Positions 9,540-18,213 of a stretch of DNA of 64,000 nt are shown here, piece by piece; positions within the stretch are counted from its first letter, which is position 1; every line of letters begins with the position of its first letter. A program made the position numbers and the translations under genes. This stretch comes from Nitratireductor indicus C115 (GTDB lineage Bacteria > Pseudomonadota > Alphaproteobacteria > Rhizobiales > Rhizobiaceae), in the NCBI RefSeq assembly GCF_000300515.1, contig NZ_AMSI01000003.1, positions 248,001 through 312,000 of the forward strand, in the 5' to 3' direction. The notes under the pieces are model-generated. The model saw only the letters and a list, made by a program, of their open reading frames with translations, did no database searches and had not been told where the DNA came from.

Positions 9540-10835
9540 ATGCTGTTCGTCGAAATCGCCATCCTGTTCGCCCTCATCCTTTTCAACGGCTTCATGGCCA
9601 TGTCCGAGCTGGCCGTGGTCTCGGCGCGTCCCGCGCGCCTGAAAACGCGTGCCGATCAAGGCCACAAGAGCGCCGCACGCGCTCTCGCCCTTTCAGCTGA
9701 TCCAGGACGCTTCCTGTCCACCGTTCAGATCGGCATCACGCTTGTCGGCGTTCTTTCCGGCGCGTTCTCAGGCGCAACGCTCGGTGCGCGGCTTTCCGAG
9801 TGGCTGATCGCGGGAGGAATGGCGCCTTCCATGGCCAACCCTCTCGGCGTTGGCCTTGTGGTGGCGCTCATTACCTATGTTTCGCTGATCATCGGCGAAC
9901 TGGTACCAAAACAGCTTGCTCTGAAGAATGCCGAGGCGATTGCAATCCGTGTCGCCCCTTTCATGGTTCTTCTTTCGCGGATTGCCCTGCCTTTGGTCTG
10001 GCTTCTCGACATTTCGGGCCGCACGGTTCTTGCGCTGATCGGTCAGAGCGCCGAATCCAGCCAGCGCGTGACCGACGAGGAAATCCGCACCCTGATTGCC
10101 GAGGCCGAAAGCGCCGGCACGATCGAATCCGACGAGCGACGGATGATCGCCGGCGTGATGCGCCTGGCCGACCGGCGCGCCCGCGCGATCATGACCCCAC
10201 GCGGAGAGGTAGATTGGCTGGACTTATCCGCAGACGAGGAGGCGCTGGCCGAAAGCCTCAAGGGCTCGGGTCACTCGCTGCTGCCCGTGGGTGACGGCTC
10301 GGTGGATGAAATCGTCGGGGTCGTGAAACTGCGCGACCTTCTTGCCGCCGATCTCGCCGGTCACGACCTGAACGTGCCCGGCCATGTGCTGAAGGCTCCG
10401 GTGGTGCATGACTTTGCACCGGCGCTCGACGTGCTGTCCGTCTTGCGTCAGGCCGATGTGCCCATGGCGCTCGTTCATGACGAATACGGACACTTCGAGG
10501 GCATCGTCACCCCCTCCGATATTCTGGAAGCAATCGCCGGCGTTTTTCGCGCGGATGCGGAGGAAGGCGAGATGGATATCGTGGAGCGGGCGGATGGCTC
10601 ATGGCTCCTGCCCGGCGCCATGCCCGCCGACGAAATGGCCGACCATCTCGGTTTCACCTTACCGGCAGAGCGCGGCTACACCACCCTGGCAGGCTTTCTC
10701 CTCACTCAGCTCACCCACCTGCCGAAAACAGGCGAGTGCATCGAGACCATGGGTTGGCGCTTCGAGATTCTCGATCTGGACGGACGCCGCATCGACAAGG
10801 TCATGGCCTCGCGCGTGGCGCCATCGGACGATTAA
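9540..10835 (+). CDS. HlyC/CorC (CNNM-CBS) family membrane protein
   Basis: 431 residues in the classical order: a CNNM transmembrane domain (residues 1-180; ILFALILFNGFMAMSELAVV, then VALITYVSLIIGELVPKQLAL), a CBS pair (about 195-330; RAIMTPRGEVDWLDLS, LPVGDGSVDEIVGVVKLRDLL, ALVHDEYGHFEGIVTPSDILEAI) and a C-terminal CorC_HlyC domain (345-425). Homologues export Mg2+/Na+ or Co2+ and were once called hemolysins. The GELVPK and EYG..GIVT motifs are intact. Monocistronic, 108 bases after the extensin-like lipoprotein. Confidence 0.94.
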   Translation: MLFVEIAILFALILFNGFMAMSELAVVSARPARLKTRADQGHKSAARALALSADPGRFLSTVQIGITLVGVLSGAFSGATLGARLSEWLIAGGMAPSMANPLGVGLVVALITYVSLIIGELVPKQLALKNAEAIAIRVAPFMVLLSRIALPLVWLLDISGRTVLALIGQSAESSQRVTDEEIRTLIAEAESAGTIESDERRMIAGVMRLADRRARAIMTPRGEVDWLDLSADEEALAESLKGSGHSLLPVGDGSVDEIVGVVKLRDLLAADLAGHDLNVPGHVLKAPVVHDFAPALDVLSVLRQADVPMALVHDEYGHFEGIVTPSDILEAIAGVFRADAEEGEMDIVERADGSWLLPGAMPADEMADHLGFTLPAERGYTTLAGFLLTQLTHLPKTGECIETMGWRFEILDLDGRRIDKVMASRVAPSDD

Positions 10836-10857
10836 GTGCGAGGCCTGCAACCGTTGA

Positions 10858-11250
10858 TCAGGATTCCGGCGGAACCGGCGTCGGATTCCCATTGGCGTCG
10901 AGGGCAACCATGATGAAATCCGCATGCGTCACCATCTCCATCTTCGGAGAAAGATAACGCTGCGCCCAGGCCTCGACCTTGAGCTTCATGGATGTGCGTC
11001 CCACGCTTTCGACATGGGTGTAGATGCAAAGCGTATCACCGACCTTCATCGGCTTTGCGAATGCCATTTCCTTCACCGCAGCCGTGACGACGCGGCCATG
11101 CGCGCGCTCCGCTGCCCGTATGCCGCTGGCAAGATCCATCTGCGCCATGACCCAGCCACCGAAAATATCCCCTGCCGCGTTGGCGTCACCCGGCATGGCC
11201 TGGGTGCGCAGCGTCAGATCGCCGGCGGGTTTTTCGACTGTTTGGCCCAT
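10858..11250 (-). CDS. Acyl-CoA thioesterase, YciA-type hotdog fold
   Basis: 130 residues. MPGDANAAGDIFGGWVMAQMD (motif with the catalytic Asp/Asn region at residues 19-39) and HGRVVTAAVKEMAFAKPMKVGDTLC match YciA/BACH-type hotdog thioesterases, which hydrolyse a broad range of acyl-CoAs in the cytoplasm. The length is normal for a single hotdog subunit. Convergent with the HlyC/CorC gene, with 22 bases between stops. Confidence 0.93.
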   Translation of the reverse strand: MGQTVEKPAGDLTLRTQAMPGDANAAGDIFGGWVMAQMDLASGIRAAERAHGRVVTAAVKEMAFAKPMKVGDTLCIYTHVESVGRTSMKLKVEAWAQRYLSPKMEMVTHADFIMVALDANGNPTPVPPES

Positions 11251-11442
11251 GATGCAGATATCCTTGTTGTCGCGATGTCTCTGGCGTAGCCCTGCCCCCC
11301 GATAAGGTCAACCAAGCAAAGCCGCATATCGCGGTTGCAAGGATGCGGGAACTCGTCTCCCCCTCGACGCGTTGAACACCCGGCGCTTTTGCGGCTTAAT
11401 TCCCTGCGCCAAATCCCTGCTCCAAGACCCAAGAGGCTTATC

Positions 11443-12531
11443 ATGAAGATCAAAGCCGCCCTGTGCCGGGAATTCGGGCGAGCGCTCACCATCGAAACCG
11501 TTGAGCTTGCGTCTCCTTCGCATCGCGAGGTCATGGTCGATATTCGCGCCTGTGCCATCGGTCAGGCCGATCTCTCTCACACCGACGGCGCCTGGGATGG
11601 AAGGCTGCCCGCAATTTACGGCCATGAGGCAGCCGGTGTCGTTTCTGCCACGGGTCCGGGCGTGCAATCCGCCGGCTTGGGCGATCATGTTATCGTCACG
11701 CCCATCCGGGCTTGCGGTCATTGCCATTATTGCGTTCGCCACAGCCCCGTCCTGTGCGAGGAGGTCTTCGCCCTCGATCAGGAAAGCCCCCTTAAGCTCA
11801 ATGACGGCACCGTCTGCGGACAGGGATTGAAGACCGGTGCCTTCGCCGAAAAGGTCCTCGTGCATGAGAGCCAGATTGAACGCATCCCTCAGGATATGCC
11901 TTTCGATGCCGCAGCACTGCTTGCGGGATGCGTGATCACCGGCTTCGGCGCAGTTGCGAACACGGCAAGAGTTGCCCCCGGTCATGCGGTGGCGGTCGTC
12001 GGATGCGGCGGGGTTGGCCTGAACAGCATACAGGGTGCAGCACTGGCCGGAGCGAGCCCCGTCATCGCTATCGACCCTTTCGAGGAAAAGCGTCTTGCCG
12101 CAGAAGCGTTTGGCGCAACCCATTGCTTCAGTCCTGCCGAACCAAAACACATCCGGGAGACAATACGTCTGACCGCCGGACGCGGCGTCGATTTCGTATT
12201 CGTTACGGCAGGCACCCCGCAGGCTCTCGAAGACGCGCCGCGCTATATCAGCCGGAACGGTGCGATCATCATTGTCGGCATGCCACCGAAAGGCTCAAGC
12301 ATTGCCTATGACCCCGTCAGGCTCGCGGCCATGAACCAGAAGATCATAGGTTCGAGACTGGGCGAAGCGCGTATCACCCACGACATCCCTCTCCTCATCG
12401 AGCACCACCGCAAAGGCCGCCTGAAACTCGACGAACTCATCACCGCCCGGTATCGGCTGGAAGACATCAACGAAGCGATGGCCGCAGCAAACAGCGGCAA
12501 GGCCTTGCGCAATGTCATTCTCTTCGATTGA
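11443..12531 (+). CDS. Zinc-type alcohol dehydrogenase homologue (class III-like), catalytic Cys replaced
   Basis: 362 residues, MDR superfamily. GroES-like domain first, then a Rossmann domain with GCGGVG at 187-192 and a D-x-F..K.LAA NAD-binding strand. The structural zinc Cys set is intact (C91, C94, C97, C105), as are GHE (60-62) and the third catalytic ligand in LAGCVITG (C163). The first catalytic zinc ligand is not: where relatives read CAICHSD, this protein reads CAIGQAD (G40-Q41). It may therefore bind zinc poorly or have changed chemistry. Relatives oxidise alcohols or S-hydroxymethyl-glutathione. Monocistronic; start chosen at the ATG that begins the conserved MKIKAA. Confidence 0.88.
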   Translation: MKIKAALCREFGRALTIETVELASPSHREVMVDIRACAIGQADLSHTDGAWDGRLPAIYGHEAAGVVSATGPGVQSAGLGDHVIVTPIRACGHCHYCVRHSPVLCEEVFALDQESPLKLNDGTVCGQGLKTGAFAEKVLVHESQIERIPQDMPFDAAALLAGCVITGFGAVANTARVAPGHAVAVVGCGGVGLNSIQGAALAGASPVIAIDPFEEKRLAAEAFGATHCFSPAEPKHIRETIRLTAGRGVDFVFVTAGTPQALEDAPRYISRNGAIIIVGMPPKGSSIAYDPVRLAAMNQKIIGSRLGEARITHDIPLLIEHHRKGRLKLDELITARYRLEDINEAMAAANSGKALRNVILFD

Positions 12532-12723
12532 GCGAAGACAGGCAAAAAACGACATTGCATCGGCACGAATCCCAGCCTACGCACATAGAAAAATTTATTT
12601 ATTTCACATACTTAATAGAAAAATGAGATTCAATTTCTCAACCAGCTGAATCACTTCATGAAGACGACAGCGCTTCGAAGGAACGCGCAGCGCTCGATCG
12701 TCCTGTTTCTTCGCATTCTTCAT

Positions 12724-13620
12724 CTACGAAAGAAGCGCCGGGAGGGTCCTTTCGAGCAATTCATAGCCTCCAGGTTTCCAGCCAAGTGCCTGAAGCCGCT
12801 CCGTGCGCATGGCATTGACCTTGCCCGCATCGGCATATTCTGGAAGCGGCAGATTGAGGCCACTTTCCCGCGCCACGAGCGCCAGAAGGTCGTGACGATC
12901 CAGCGCAATATCCGACACATTGAATGTCTGCGCAGACACGGCCTGCATGGGAGCATCGAGCACCAGCATGACCGCAGCGGCCACATCGCGCCCATGCACT
13001 TCCGTCGCCACCCGCGGCGCCACCGGGCGCCCTTCAAGAAAGTCCTCGAACAGGCCAGCCCATTTGTGCGCCTGCCCCGGCCCTGCCGGGCCATATACGC
13101 CGGTCACCCGCAGACTGATGCCCGCAAAACTCTCATTCGAAAGCCCGGCGAGACCATTCTCCGCAGCAAGCTTCACCTCTCCATAGAGCGTATCGGGCCG
13201 GCATGCATCCGCCTCGTCCAGCATGACGCCATCGGCACGCGGACCATAGACCGCCCGCGTCGACAGAAACACCGCGCGCTTCACCCCGGCCGTCCGCGCT
13301 GCATCGAAGAGCGCAGCGCTCCCCTCCAGATTGAGACGCCGGAACCGCTCCGGGTCATTGCCTTCCCCGCCCCGGTATTTGCCCGGCTCGTGCGCAAAGG
13401 CCGCGTGAATGAAAAAGTCCGCCCCCTCAAAAGCCGCAGTCCGTACCAGCGGCGGTTCGAGCGTGCCGGGCAGGAAATCGACAGATTTTGAGAAAAACCC
13501 ATCGGCGGGTGGCTTCCGCCCCATGACGCAAACCTTGTGTCCCGCCTCCAGCAACGCTTCGACGATGAAACGTCCGACAAGACCGGTTCCGCCCGAAACG
13601 ATGCTTGTCGGGCCGCTCAT
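12724..13620 (-). CDS. sqdC: SqdC-like NAD-dependent epimerase/dehydratase, sulfolipid operon
   Basis: 298 residues from MSGPTSIVSGGTGLVGRFI, whose ATG overlaps the sqdD stop by four bases; a longer in-frame start would overlap sqdD extensively. Extended SDR fold with SGGTGLVG (residues 7-14), the VFLSTRAVYG strand and the catalytic YGEVK (Tyr-x3-Lys). In Rhodobacter and Sinorhizobium the third gene of sqdBDC encodes such an oxidoreductase and supports SQDG synthesis; its exact step is not settled. The assignment rests on order sqdB-sqdD-sqdC and family type. Confidence 0.82.
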   Translation of the reverse strand: MSGPTSIVSGGTGLVGRFIVEALLEAGHKVCVMGRKPPADGFFSKSVDFLPGTLEPPLVRTAAFEGADFFIHAAFAHEPGKYRGGEGNDPERFRRLNLEGSAALFDAARTAGVKRAVFLSTRAVYGPRADGVMLDEADACRPDTLYGEVKLAAENGLAGLSNESFAGISLRVTGVYGPAGPGQAHKWAGLFEDFLEGRPVAPRVATEVHGRDVAAAVMLVLDAPMQAVSAQTFNVSDIALDRHDLLALVARESGLNLPLPEYADAGKVNAMRTERLQALGWKPGGYELLERTLPALLS

Positions 13621-14426
13621 GGAACGGGATTTTCCAGGAGATCGGTATCGGGAATGGCCTCGCCCGAATAATAGGCTCGCCATAGTTCGATCAATGGCTG
13701 CAAGCGCTCGACCCTGGGATGGTTTTCCTCCCATGGCTTTTCATACTGGTAATGAACGACCGAGACGGACTTCCAATCCCATAATTCCGGCAGGTTGAAC
13801 CAGACATATTGCAGCATGTTGAAGAACACCGGCAGGCCGTGCCAATCAGGAAAGAAGCTCTGCAGAAAGGTCTGGTCCGTGCGTGGCCAGAATGCATCTG
13901 GCTGATCCAGTGTCTTCAACATCCGCTCAAAAGTCGCCATGGAGGGCTGCGCGACAAAGACGCCCGAGTTCAGGCGGTGGAAATCCTGAAGGCCTTCATA
14001 GACATTCGGCGCTGCGGAGAACTCCGGATATCCGAACAACCGGTCGATATTACGCACCACCAGCGCGTCCGCATCGATGAAAACCACCCGCTCATAGTTC
14101 GTCAGTTGCCACAGCCGCAGCTTGGCGAAATTATCGAGCGGCGTATGGAAAGCCGGCTTCTTGCCCTTGGTGAAGGGTGCGTTCGCATGCAAGCGCGCCC
14201 TTTGATGGCGTTCGTTGAAGGCTTCCGAAGTCGGCAACAATTCTGCCAGCTGAAGCCGTGCCCCGAGGGCAGCCAGAGGCTCAAGCGCCTCCGGCGGTGT
14301 CCCGCCCGTGTGCAAGACGACGATGTCAGCATCCGTCGCGGTACGCTTCAGCGAGCGGACGAGCGCCAGCGCGCCCGTCGCATAGTCGGCGTTGGTGACG
14401 AGGGTTGCGTAGGCATATTTCGGCAT
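13617..14426 (-). CDS. sqdD: SqdD-like GT8 (glycogenin-type) glycosyltransferase
   Basis: 269 residues of the GT8 family: KYAYATLVTNADYATGALALVRSL at the N-terminus, the metal-binding DxD in FIDADALVV near residue 105, and RLNSGVFV and DQTFLQSFFPDW further on. SqdD of rhodobacters and rhizobia is a glycogenin-like GT that belongs to the sulfoquinovosyl diacylglycerol pathway and probably moves sulfoquinovose onto diacylglycerol. It lies between sqdB (24 bases upstream) and sqdC (four-base overlap), which supports the name. Cytoplasmic, no signal. Confidence 0.84.
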   Translation of the reverse strand: MPKYAYATLVTNADYATGALALVRSLKRTATDADIVVLHTGGTPPEALEPLAALGARLQLAELLPTSEAFNERHQRARLHANAPFTKGKKPAFHTPLDNFAKLRLWQLTNYERVVFIDADALVVRNIDRLFGYPEFSAAPNVYEGLQDFHRLNSGVFVAQPSMATFERMLKTLDQPDAFWPRTDQTFLQSFFPDWHGLPVFFNMLQYVWFNLPELWDWKSVSVVHYQYEKPWEENHPRVERLQPLIELWRAYYSGEAIPDTDLLENPVP

Positions 14427-14450
14427 GGTCGAACCGGCGCGAGGCCAGCC

Positions 14451-15671
14451 TCAGCTCACACTCTTCAGACGCTTGCCTTCGGGATCGCGCTCGACAGTGG
14501 GCGCAATGTCCTTCGTCCACGCGGAGACCGCCGGAATGCGGCTTCGATCGACGCGATAGGAGAATTTCTTCGCCACATCCATCACCTCCGACAGAAGCCC
14601 TTCGGCCAGCGTGATAGGATTGAGGCCGAGCGCCAGGAACTTGTCGTTCTTGACGACCAGCTCGTTCTCGGCCGCTTCCTTGCGCGGATTGGGCAGATAG
14701 GCGACCTTCGCGTCCGTCATCCGGGCCACGAGCTCGGCCAGGTCCCGCACCCGGTGCGTTTCGGTCATCTGGTTGAAGACCTCCACCCGGTCGCCCCGCT
14801 TCGGAGGATTGTTGAGCGCCAGTTCGATGCAGCGCACCGAATCCTGAATATGGATGAAGGCGCGCGTCTGGCCGCCCGTGCCATGCACGGTCAGCGGATA
14901 ACCGATAGCCGCCTGGATCAGGAACCGGTTCAACACCGTCCCATAATCGCCATCGTAATCGAAACGGTTGATGAGCTGCGGGTGCAGCTTGGTCTCTTCC
15001 GTATGGGTGCCCCAGACAATCCCCTGATGCAGGTCCGTAATCCGCACACCGTCATTCTTGGCGTAAAACTGGAACAGGAGCTGATCGAGGCATTTGGTCA
15101 TGTGGTAGATCGAGCCCGGATTGGCCGGGTAAAGAACTTCCAGCGTTGCCGTGTCGCCGCCGAGCGTCTCGACGCCGACCGGCAGATAACCTTCCGGGAT
15201 CGCCGCTCCAACCGAGGAATAGCCATAAACGCCCATGGTGCCGAGATGCACCAGATGCGCGTCGAGGCCGATCTCGGTCATGGCGTTTAGCAGGTTATGG
15301 GTCGCATTCGTGTTGTTGTTGACCGTGTAGTTCTTGTGCCGGTCGCTCTTCATCGAATAGGGCGCGGCGCGCTGCTCGGCGAAATGCACGATGGCATCTG
15401 GCCGGTGTTCAGCCAGCCACGCCTTGAGCACATCATAGTCGCGCGCCAGATCGATAAGGTGAAAGCGGATCCGCCTTCCCGTTTCCTGATGCCAGATGCG
15501 GGTGCGTTCCTGAATGGAATCCATGGGCGTCAGGGATTGCACACCGAGCTCGGTATCGATCCAGCGCCGTGAGAGATTGTCGAGAATATGCACCTCATGC
15601 CCACGGGCGGAAAGATGAAGCGAGGTGGGCCAACCAACGAAGCCGTCTCCGCCGAGAACCGCAATCTTCAT
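14451..15671 (-). CDS. sqdB: UDP-sulfoquinovose synthase SqdB
   Basis: 406 residues, extended SDR. MKIAVLGGDGFVGWPTSLHL is the SqdB start; GTMGVYGYS and the catalytic SIYHMTKCLDQ (Tyr-x3-Lys) are present, as are DNLSRRWIDTELG and NQMTETHRVRDLA, both typical of SqdB/SQD1. The enzyme makes UDP-sulfoquinovose from UDP-glucose and sulfite. Length matches the family (about 400). First gene of sqdBDC; an AAGGAGACC ribosome binding site precedes the ATG. SQDG is commonly made by rhizobia under phosphate limitation, but no Pho box was confirmed here. Confidence 0.95.
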   Translation of the reverse strand: MKIAVLGGDGFVGWPTSLHLSARGHEVHILDNLSRRWIDTELGVQSLTPMDSIQERTRIWHQETGRRIRFHLIDLARDYDVLKAWLAEHRPDAIVHFAEQRAAPYSMKSDRHKNYTVNNNTNATHNLLNAMTEIGLDAHLVHLGTMGVYGYSSVGAAIPEGYLPVGVETLGGDTATLEVLYPANPGSIYHMTKCLDQLLFQFYAKNDGVRITDLHQGIVWGTHTEETKLHPQLINRFDYDGDYGTVLNRFLIQAAIGYPLTVHGTGGQTRAFIHIQDSVRCIELALNNPPKRGDRVEVFNQMTETHRVRDLAELVARMTDAKVAYLPNPRKEAAENELVVKNDKFLALGLNPITLAEGLLSEVMDVAKKFSYRVDRSRIPAVSAWTKDIAPTVERDPEGKRLKSVS

Positions 15672-15805
15672 AAAGGTCTCCTTCAGGTAAGCTCGGTGCT
15701 TGCTTTTTCAGAAAAGCGGATTGATTCCATTCTGAAAAGCCCTTTAGCAGACATTTGTGACAGTTTGCGGCAAAACGCTTCTGCCCGCGACAGAACACGT
15801 GGATA

Positions 15806-15832
15806 GGCCGGCGCAGGGGGGCTGCACCGGCC
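15806..15832 (-). terminator. Strong hairpin downstream of the BA14K gene
   Basis: GGCCGGCGCAG (15806-15816) and CTGCACCGGCC (15822-15832) form an 11-bp stem with one G-U pair when read on the minus strand and a loop of five. No T-run follows, so termination is only presumed. It lies 110 bases after the BA14K stop and upstream of sqdB on the same strand. Confidence 0.4.
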
Positions 15833-15942
15833 CGCAGATGGCCGCAACGGATAGGTGGCGGAAGATGCGGCCACCTGTTGGGGTGGCGGGTCCTCCTTTC
15901 TGCTCGGTTCAGAAAACGATGTATTCGTGCCGCGCCGGCGCT

Positions 15943-16263
15943 CTACAGAAGGCAGCGGTGGCGGAAGCCGTCATATCCGAGAAAGGTGTCGCTATAGGCG
16001 TCGTATGACCGATAGCGCGCATAGCAGCGTGCCACATGGCGATCCCAGGCATGCGCGTGGCCATAGACCGGCGCCGGGGCATAGTAGCGGGCACGAGAAT
16101 CCGCGATCAGCCCGCCGACGATCAGGCCGCCGACGCCTGCAATCGCAGCCGCTTCACCGGGCGAAAGACTTCCGGCGCGGCTTTCGACCGTGGTCGAGGA
16201 AAGAGCGGCGGCAACAATGGTGACGGCCAACAGGCCAGCGGTGACGATACGTTTCATGGTCAT
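15943..16263 (-). CDS. BA14K family protein, short form
   Basis: 106 residues beginning with a signal or anchor segment (IVTAGLLAVTIVAAALSSTTVESRAG), then a Gly-zipper-like hydrophobic stretch (AAAIAGVGGLIVGGLIADS) and the BA14K signature CYARYRSYDAYSDTFLGYDG with a terminal Cys. The family is named for a 14-kDa immunoreactive Brucella protein with lectin-like activity, found widely in Hyphomicrobiales. AAGGAGG precedes the ATG by five bases; a second Met two codons on is an alternative. A paralogue lies at 32495-32929. Confidence 0.86.
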   Translation of the reverse strand: MTMKRIVTAGLLAVTIVAAALSSTTVESRAGSLSPGEAAAIAGVGGLIVGGLIADSRARYYAPAPVYGHAHAWDRHVARCYARYRSYDAYSDTFLGYDGFRHRCLL

Positions 16264-16512
16264 GTCATCCTCCTTGCGATGAAGGCCGGCCCTCTCGGCC
16301 GCCCGATGACCATGGGTCGCTGCGGCGATGGGAAAGGTTCACCGCAAGGACGATTTTTTTTACGGCAGCGGTCGTTACGCACCCGCAACAAAGATTCGCC
16401 ATAATAGACAGGGGAAATAAACGTGTTACCGTTACAGTGCGCGGTCGGGATAGCGGCATAGGGAGGGAAGAAATGCCGACCTGCACCGCGCACGGCAGAG
16501 GAGGGCCGGACA

Positions 16513-16749
16513 ATGGCCAAGTCTCGAGTACCATATATCCGTACCGGCATCTATGAGGCCGACGAAATCATGGCGATGCAGCAGGCCATCGAGGCCGTTT
16601 GCGACGAACTGGGCATCAGACACAGCGATGCCAAGACGCGTGAGCGGGTGGCAGGGCACGTCATGCGTTCCTGGGCCAATGGAAGAAGGATGCCCCTCAA
16701 CCTGGTGCAGGCAGGGCTCGACGGCGGCAGTATTCGCCTGGAAGCTTGA
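16513..16749 (+). CDS. Small protein of unknown function (78 aa)
   Basis: 78 residues, MAKSRVPYIRTGIYEADE onward, with GGAGGG seven bases before the ATG. The composition is balanced and soluble (acidic helices, then RERVAGHVMRSWANGRRMPLNLVQAGLDG), and codon choice resembles the neighbours, so it looks real rather than random. I do not recognise a domain. It is divergent from the short BA14K gene with a 250-base AT-rich-to-mixed promoter spacer. Confidence 0.65.
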   Translation: MAKSRVPYIRTGIYEADEIMAMQQAIEAVCDELGIRHSDAKTRERVAGHVMRSWANGRRMPLNLVQAGLDGGSIRLEA

Positions 16750-17106
16750 AAGCCTGCAGCATTGAGAAATGCTTGAACCCGACATACCGGAACGCCTCTT
16801 TCAGAGGCGCATATAATATGCGTGTGCCGCGCCACGCTTTTCGAAGCCGGCACACATTTGAGTACGCCCCCATTCCCCTCCCATTCGCCTATTGCAAAAC
16901 GACAACACTGGCCGACGAAAACAAAATGTTACCGGCTGTAATATTGCATGACGAAATCCATCCCCTATTCTTGGATCGTCCTGTTCGGGTGATTTCGCGC
17001 TATTGCTACAAGTGGCTTTCGAAGCGTCGATGAACGGGCTGTAACCGAGCGTCCCTGAAACCCGTTGGCGGCCGGCGCTCTCCCGAAAACATCGGAGCTT
17101 TCCGAG
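16750..17106. other. 357-base spacer, no gene seen
   Basis: Between the 78-aa gene and the autotransporter-type barrel. It is less GC-rich than its neighbours (for example ACAAAATGTTACCGG and AATATTGCATGAC near 16920-16950) and probably holds the promoter of the barrel gene. No RNA gene or clear repeat was recognised. Confidence 0.5.
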
Positions 17107-18213
17107 ATGCCGTTTCGTCCCGACCGGGCCGCGATTGCTGCGGTTTGGCTTATCCTTGTTGCTCCTGTCCTTGTTGCCTGTGTTTTCGGCGCGGCACAAA
17201 GCGCTGCCGCGCAGGAGGTCTATGACCTCGCGGCTGTGGTGAGCCGCCAGGAAGCCCGCGCGGCATCAGGTGAGGCGCGTCAGCTATCGATCCTCGGCGA
17301 GCGACTGGACAACACACGCAACCTGCGCGGCAAGGGCGGCAACGCCGCATCCAGCATGGTGAAGCTTCAGTTTCGGCGTGGTTCCGGCTCCCAGGTCAGC
17401 ACCAGGGTTCTCGACACGCGCAGCATCCAGGCGCAGGAGAAGCTGCGGCGCACGCCGCGCGTGGCCGCCTGGATGGGAGGCGAAGCCCTCATCAGCGAGG
17501 CACGCGCCAACGATTCCCGGTCTTCGGCCTTCTCGACCCAGGGTCTTGCCATCGGCGCTGACATGCGCCTCAGCCCTCGCCTCCTGATCGGCGCATTGAT
17601 GGGCGTAGCCTATGACCGCACACCGCTCTCCACCGACCTCACCTATTCGGCAAGCACCGTATCAACCACCCTATACGGAACGGTCTTTACCGCTCCGCAG
17701 ACCTATCTCGATTTCGCACTCGGAGGCATGCGCAGTGCCTATTCCGGGCGTGCGGCCAACAGCCTCCACACACCGAACGCTTCCGGCGACAGGGTTTTCG
17801 CCCTGCTTCGGGCAAGCCGAAGCTTCGCAACGGGGAAAGTGAAGATGCGCGGCTATGGACAGGGAACCCTGTCCAGCACACGCTTCGGTGGTGCCACCAC
17901 CGGATACGGGAATGATACGGCGCGGCTGACGGTCGGCTTCTCCAGCGAAGCGCCCCACAGCACAGAACGTGGACGCATCCGTCCGCATGCGGGGTTCGAA
18001 TGGAGCATCTCGCAAACCCGTTCGACCCGCCCCGGCGCGAACCATGAGGCCACCTACAGCGCATCAGATGATGCACGCCTCACGGCGAAGGCCGGCCTTG
18101 ACTTGACGCTCAATCCACGCGCCACGGTCAAGGCGAATTACGGTATTTCCGCCGGTCGCAACACCTCCACACCGGAGCAGACCGTGAAGGCACGTTTCTC
18201 CCTGCGCTTCTAG
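17107..18213 (+). CDS. Autotransporter beta-barrel domain protein with minimal passenger
   Basis: 368 residues from MPFRPDR. A signal peptide with hydrophobic core VWLILVAPVLVACVFGAAQSAAA is followed by only about 70 residues of possible passenger or helix, then a translocator-like barrel from about residue 105 to the end: alternating strands (WMGGEALISEA, LAIGADMRLSPRLLIGALMGVAYD, TVKARFSLRF) ending in the terminal Phe that outer-membrane barrels need for BamA recognition. Typical autotransporters have large passengers; this one seems to be a barrel on its own, perhaps an OmpA/Omp25-like adaptation. Upstream start alternatives lack a signal peptide. Confidence 0.83.
   Translation: MPFRPDRAAIAAVWLILVAPVLVACVFGAAQSAAAQEVYDLAAVVSRQEARAASGEARQLSILGERLDNTRNLRGKGGNAASSMVKLQFRRGSGSQVSTRVLDTRSIQAQEKLRRTPRVAAWMGGEALISEARANDSRSSAFSTQGLAIGADMRLSPRLLIGALMGVAYDRTPLSTDLTYSASTVSTTLYGTVFTAPQTYLDFALGGMRSAYSGRAANSLHTPNASGDRVFALLRASRSFATGKVKMRGYGQGTLSSTRFGGATTGYGNDTARLTVGFSSEAPHSTERGRIRPHAGFEWSISQTRSTRPGANHEATYSASDDARLTAKAGLDLTLNPRATVKANYGISAGRNTSTPEQTVKARFSLRF

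Noticed and set aside
13809-15290. Open frame of 493 aa on the plus strand over sqdD and sqdB
   Set aside because: It is the antisense of two genes with clear catalytic motifs; no domain is seen.
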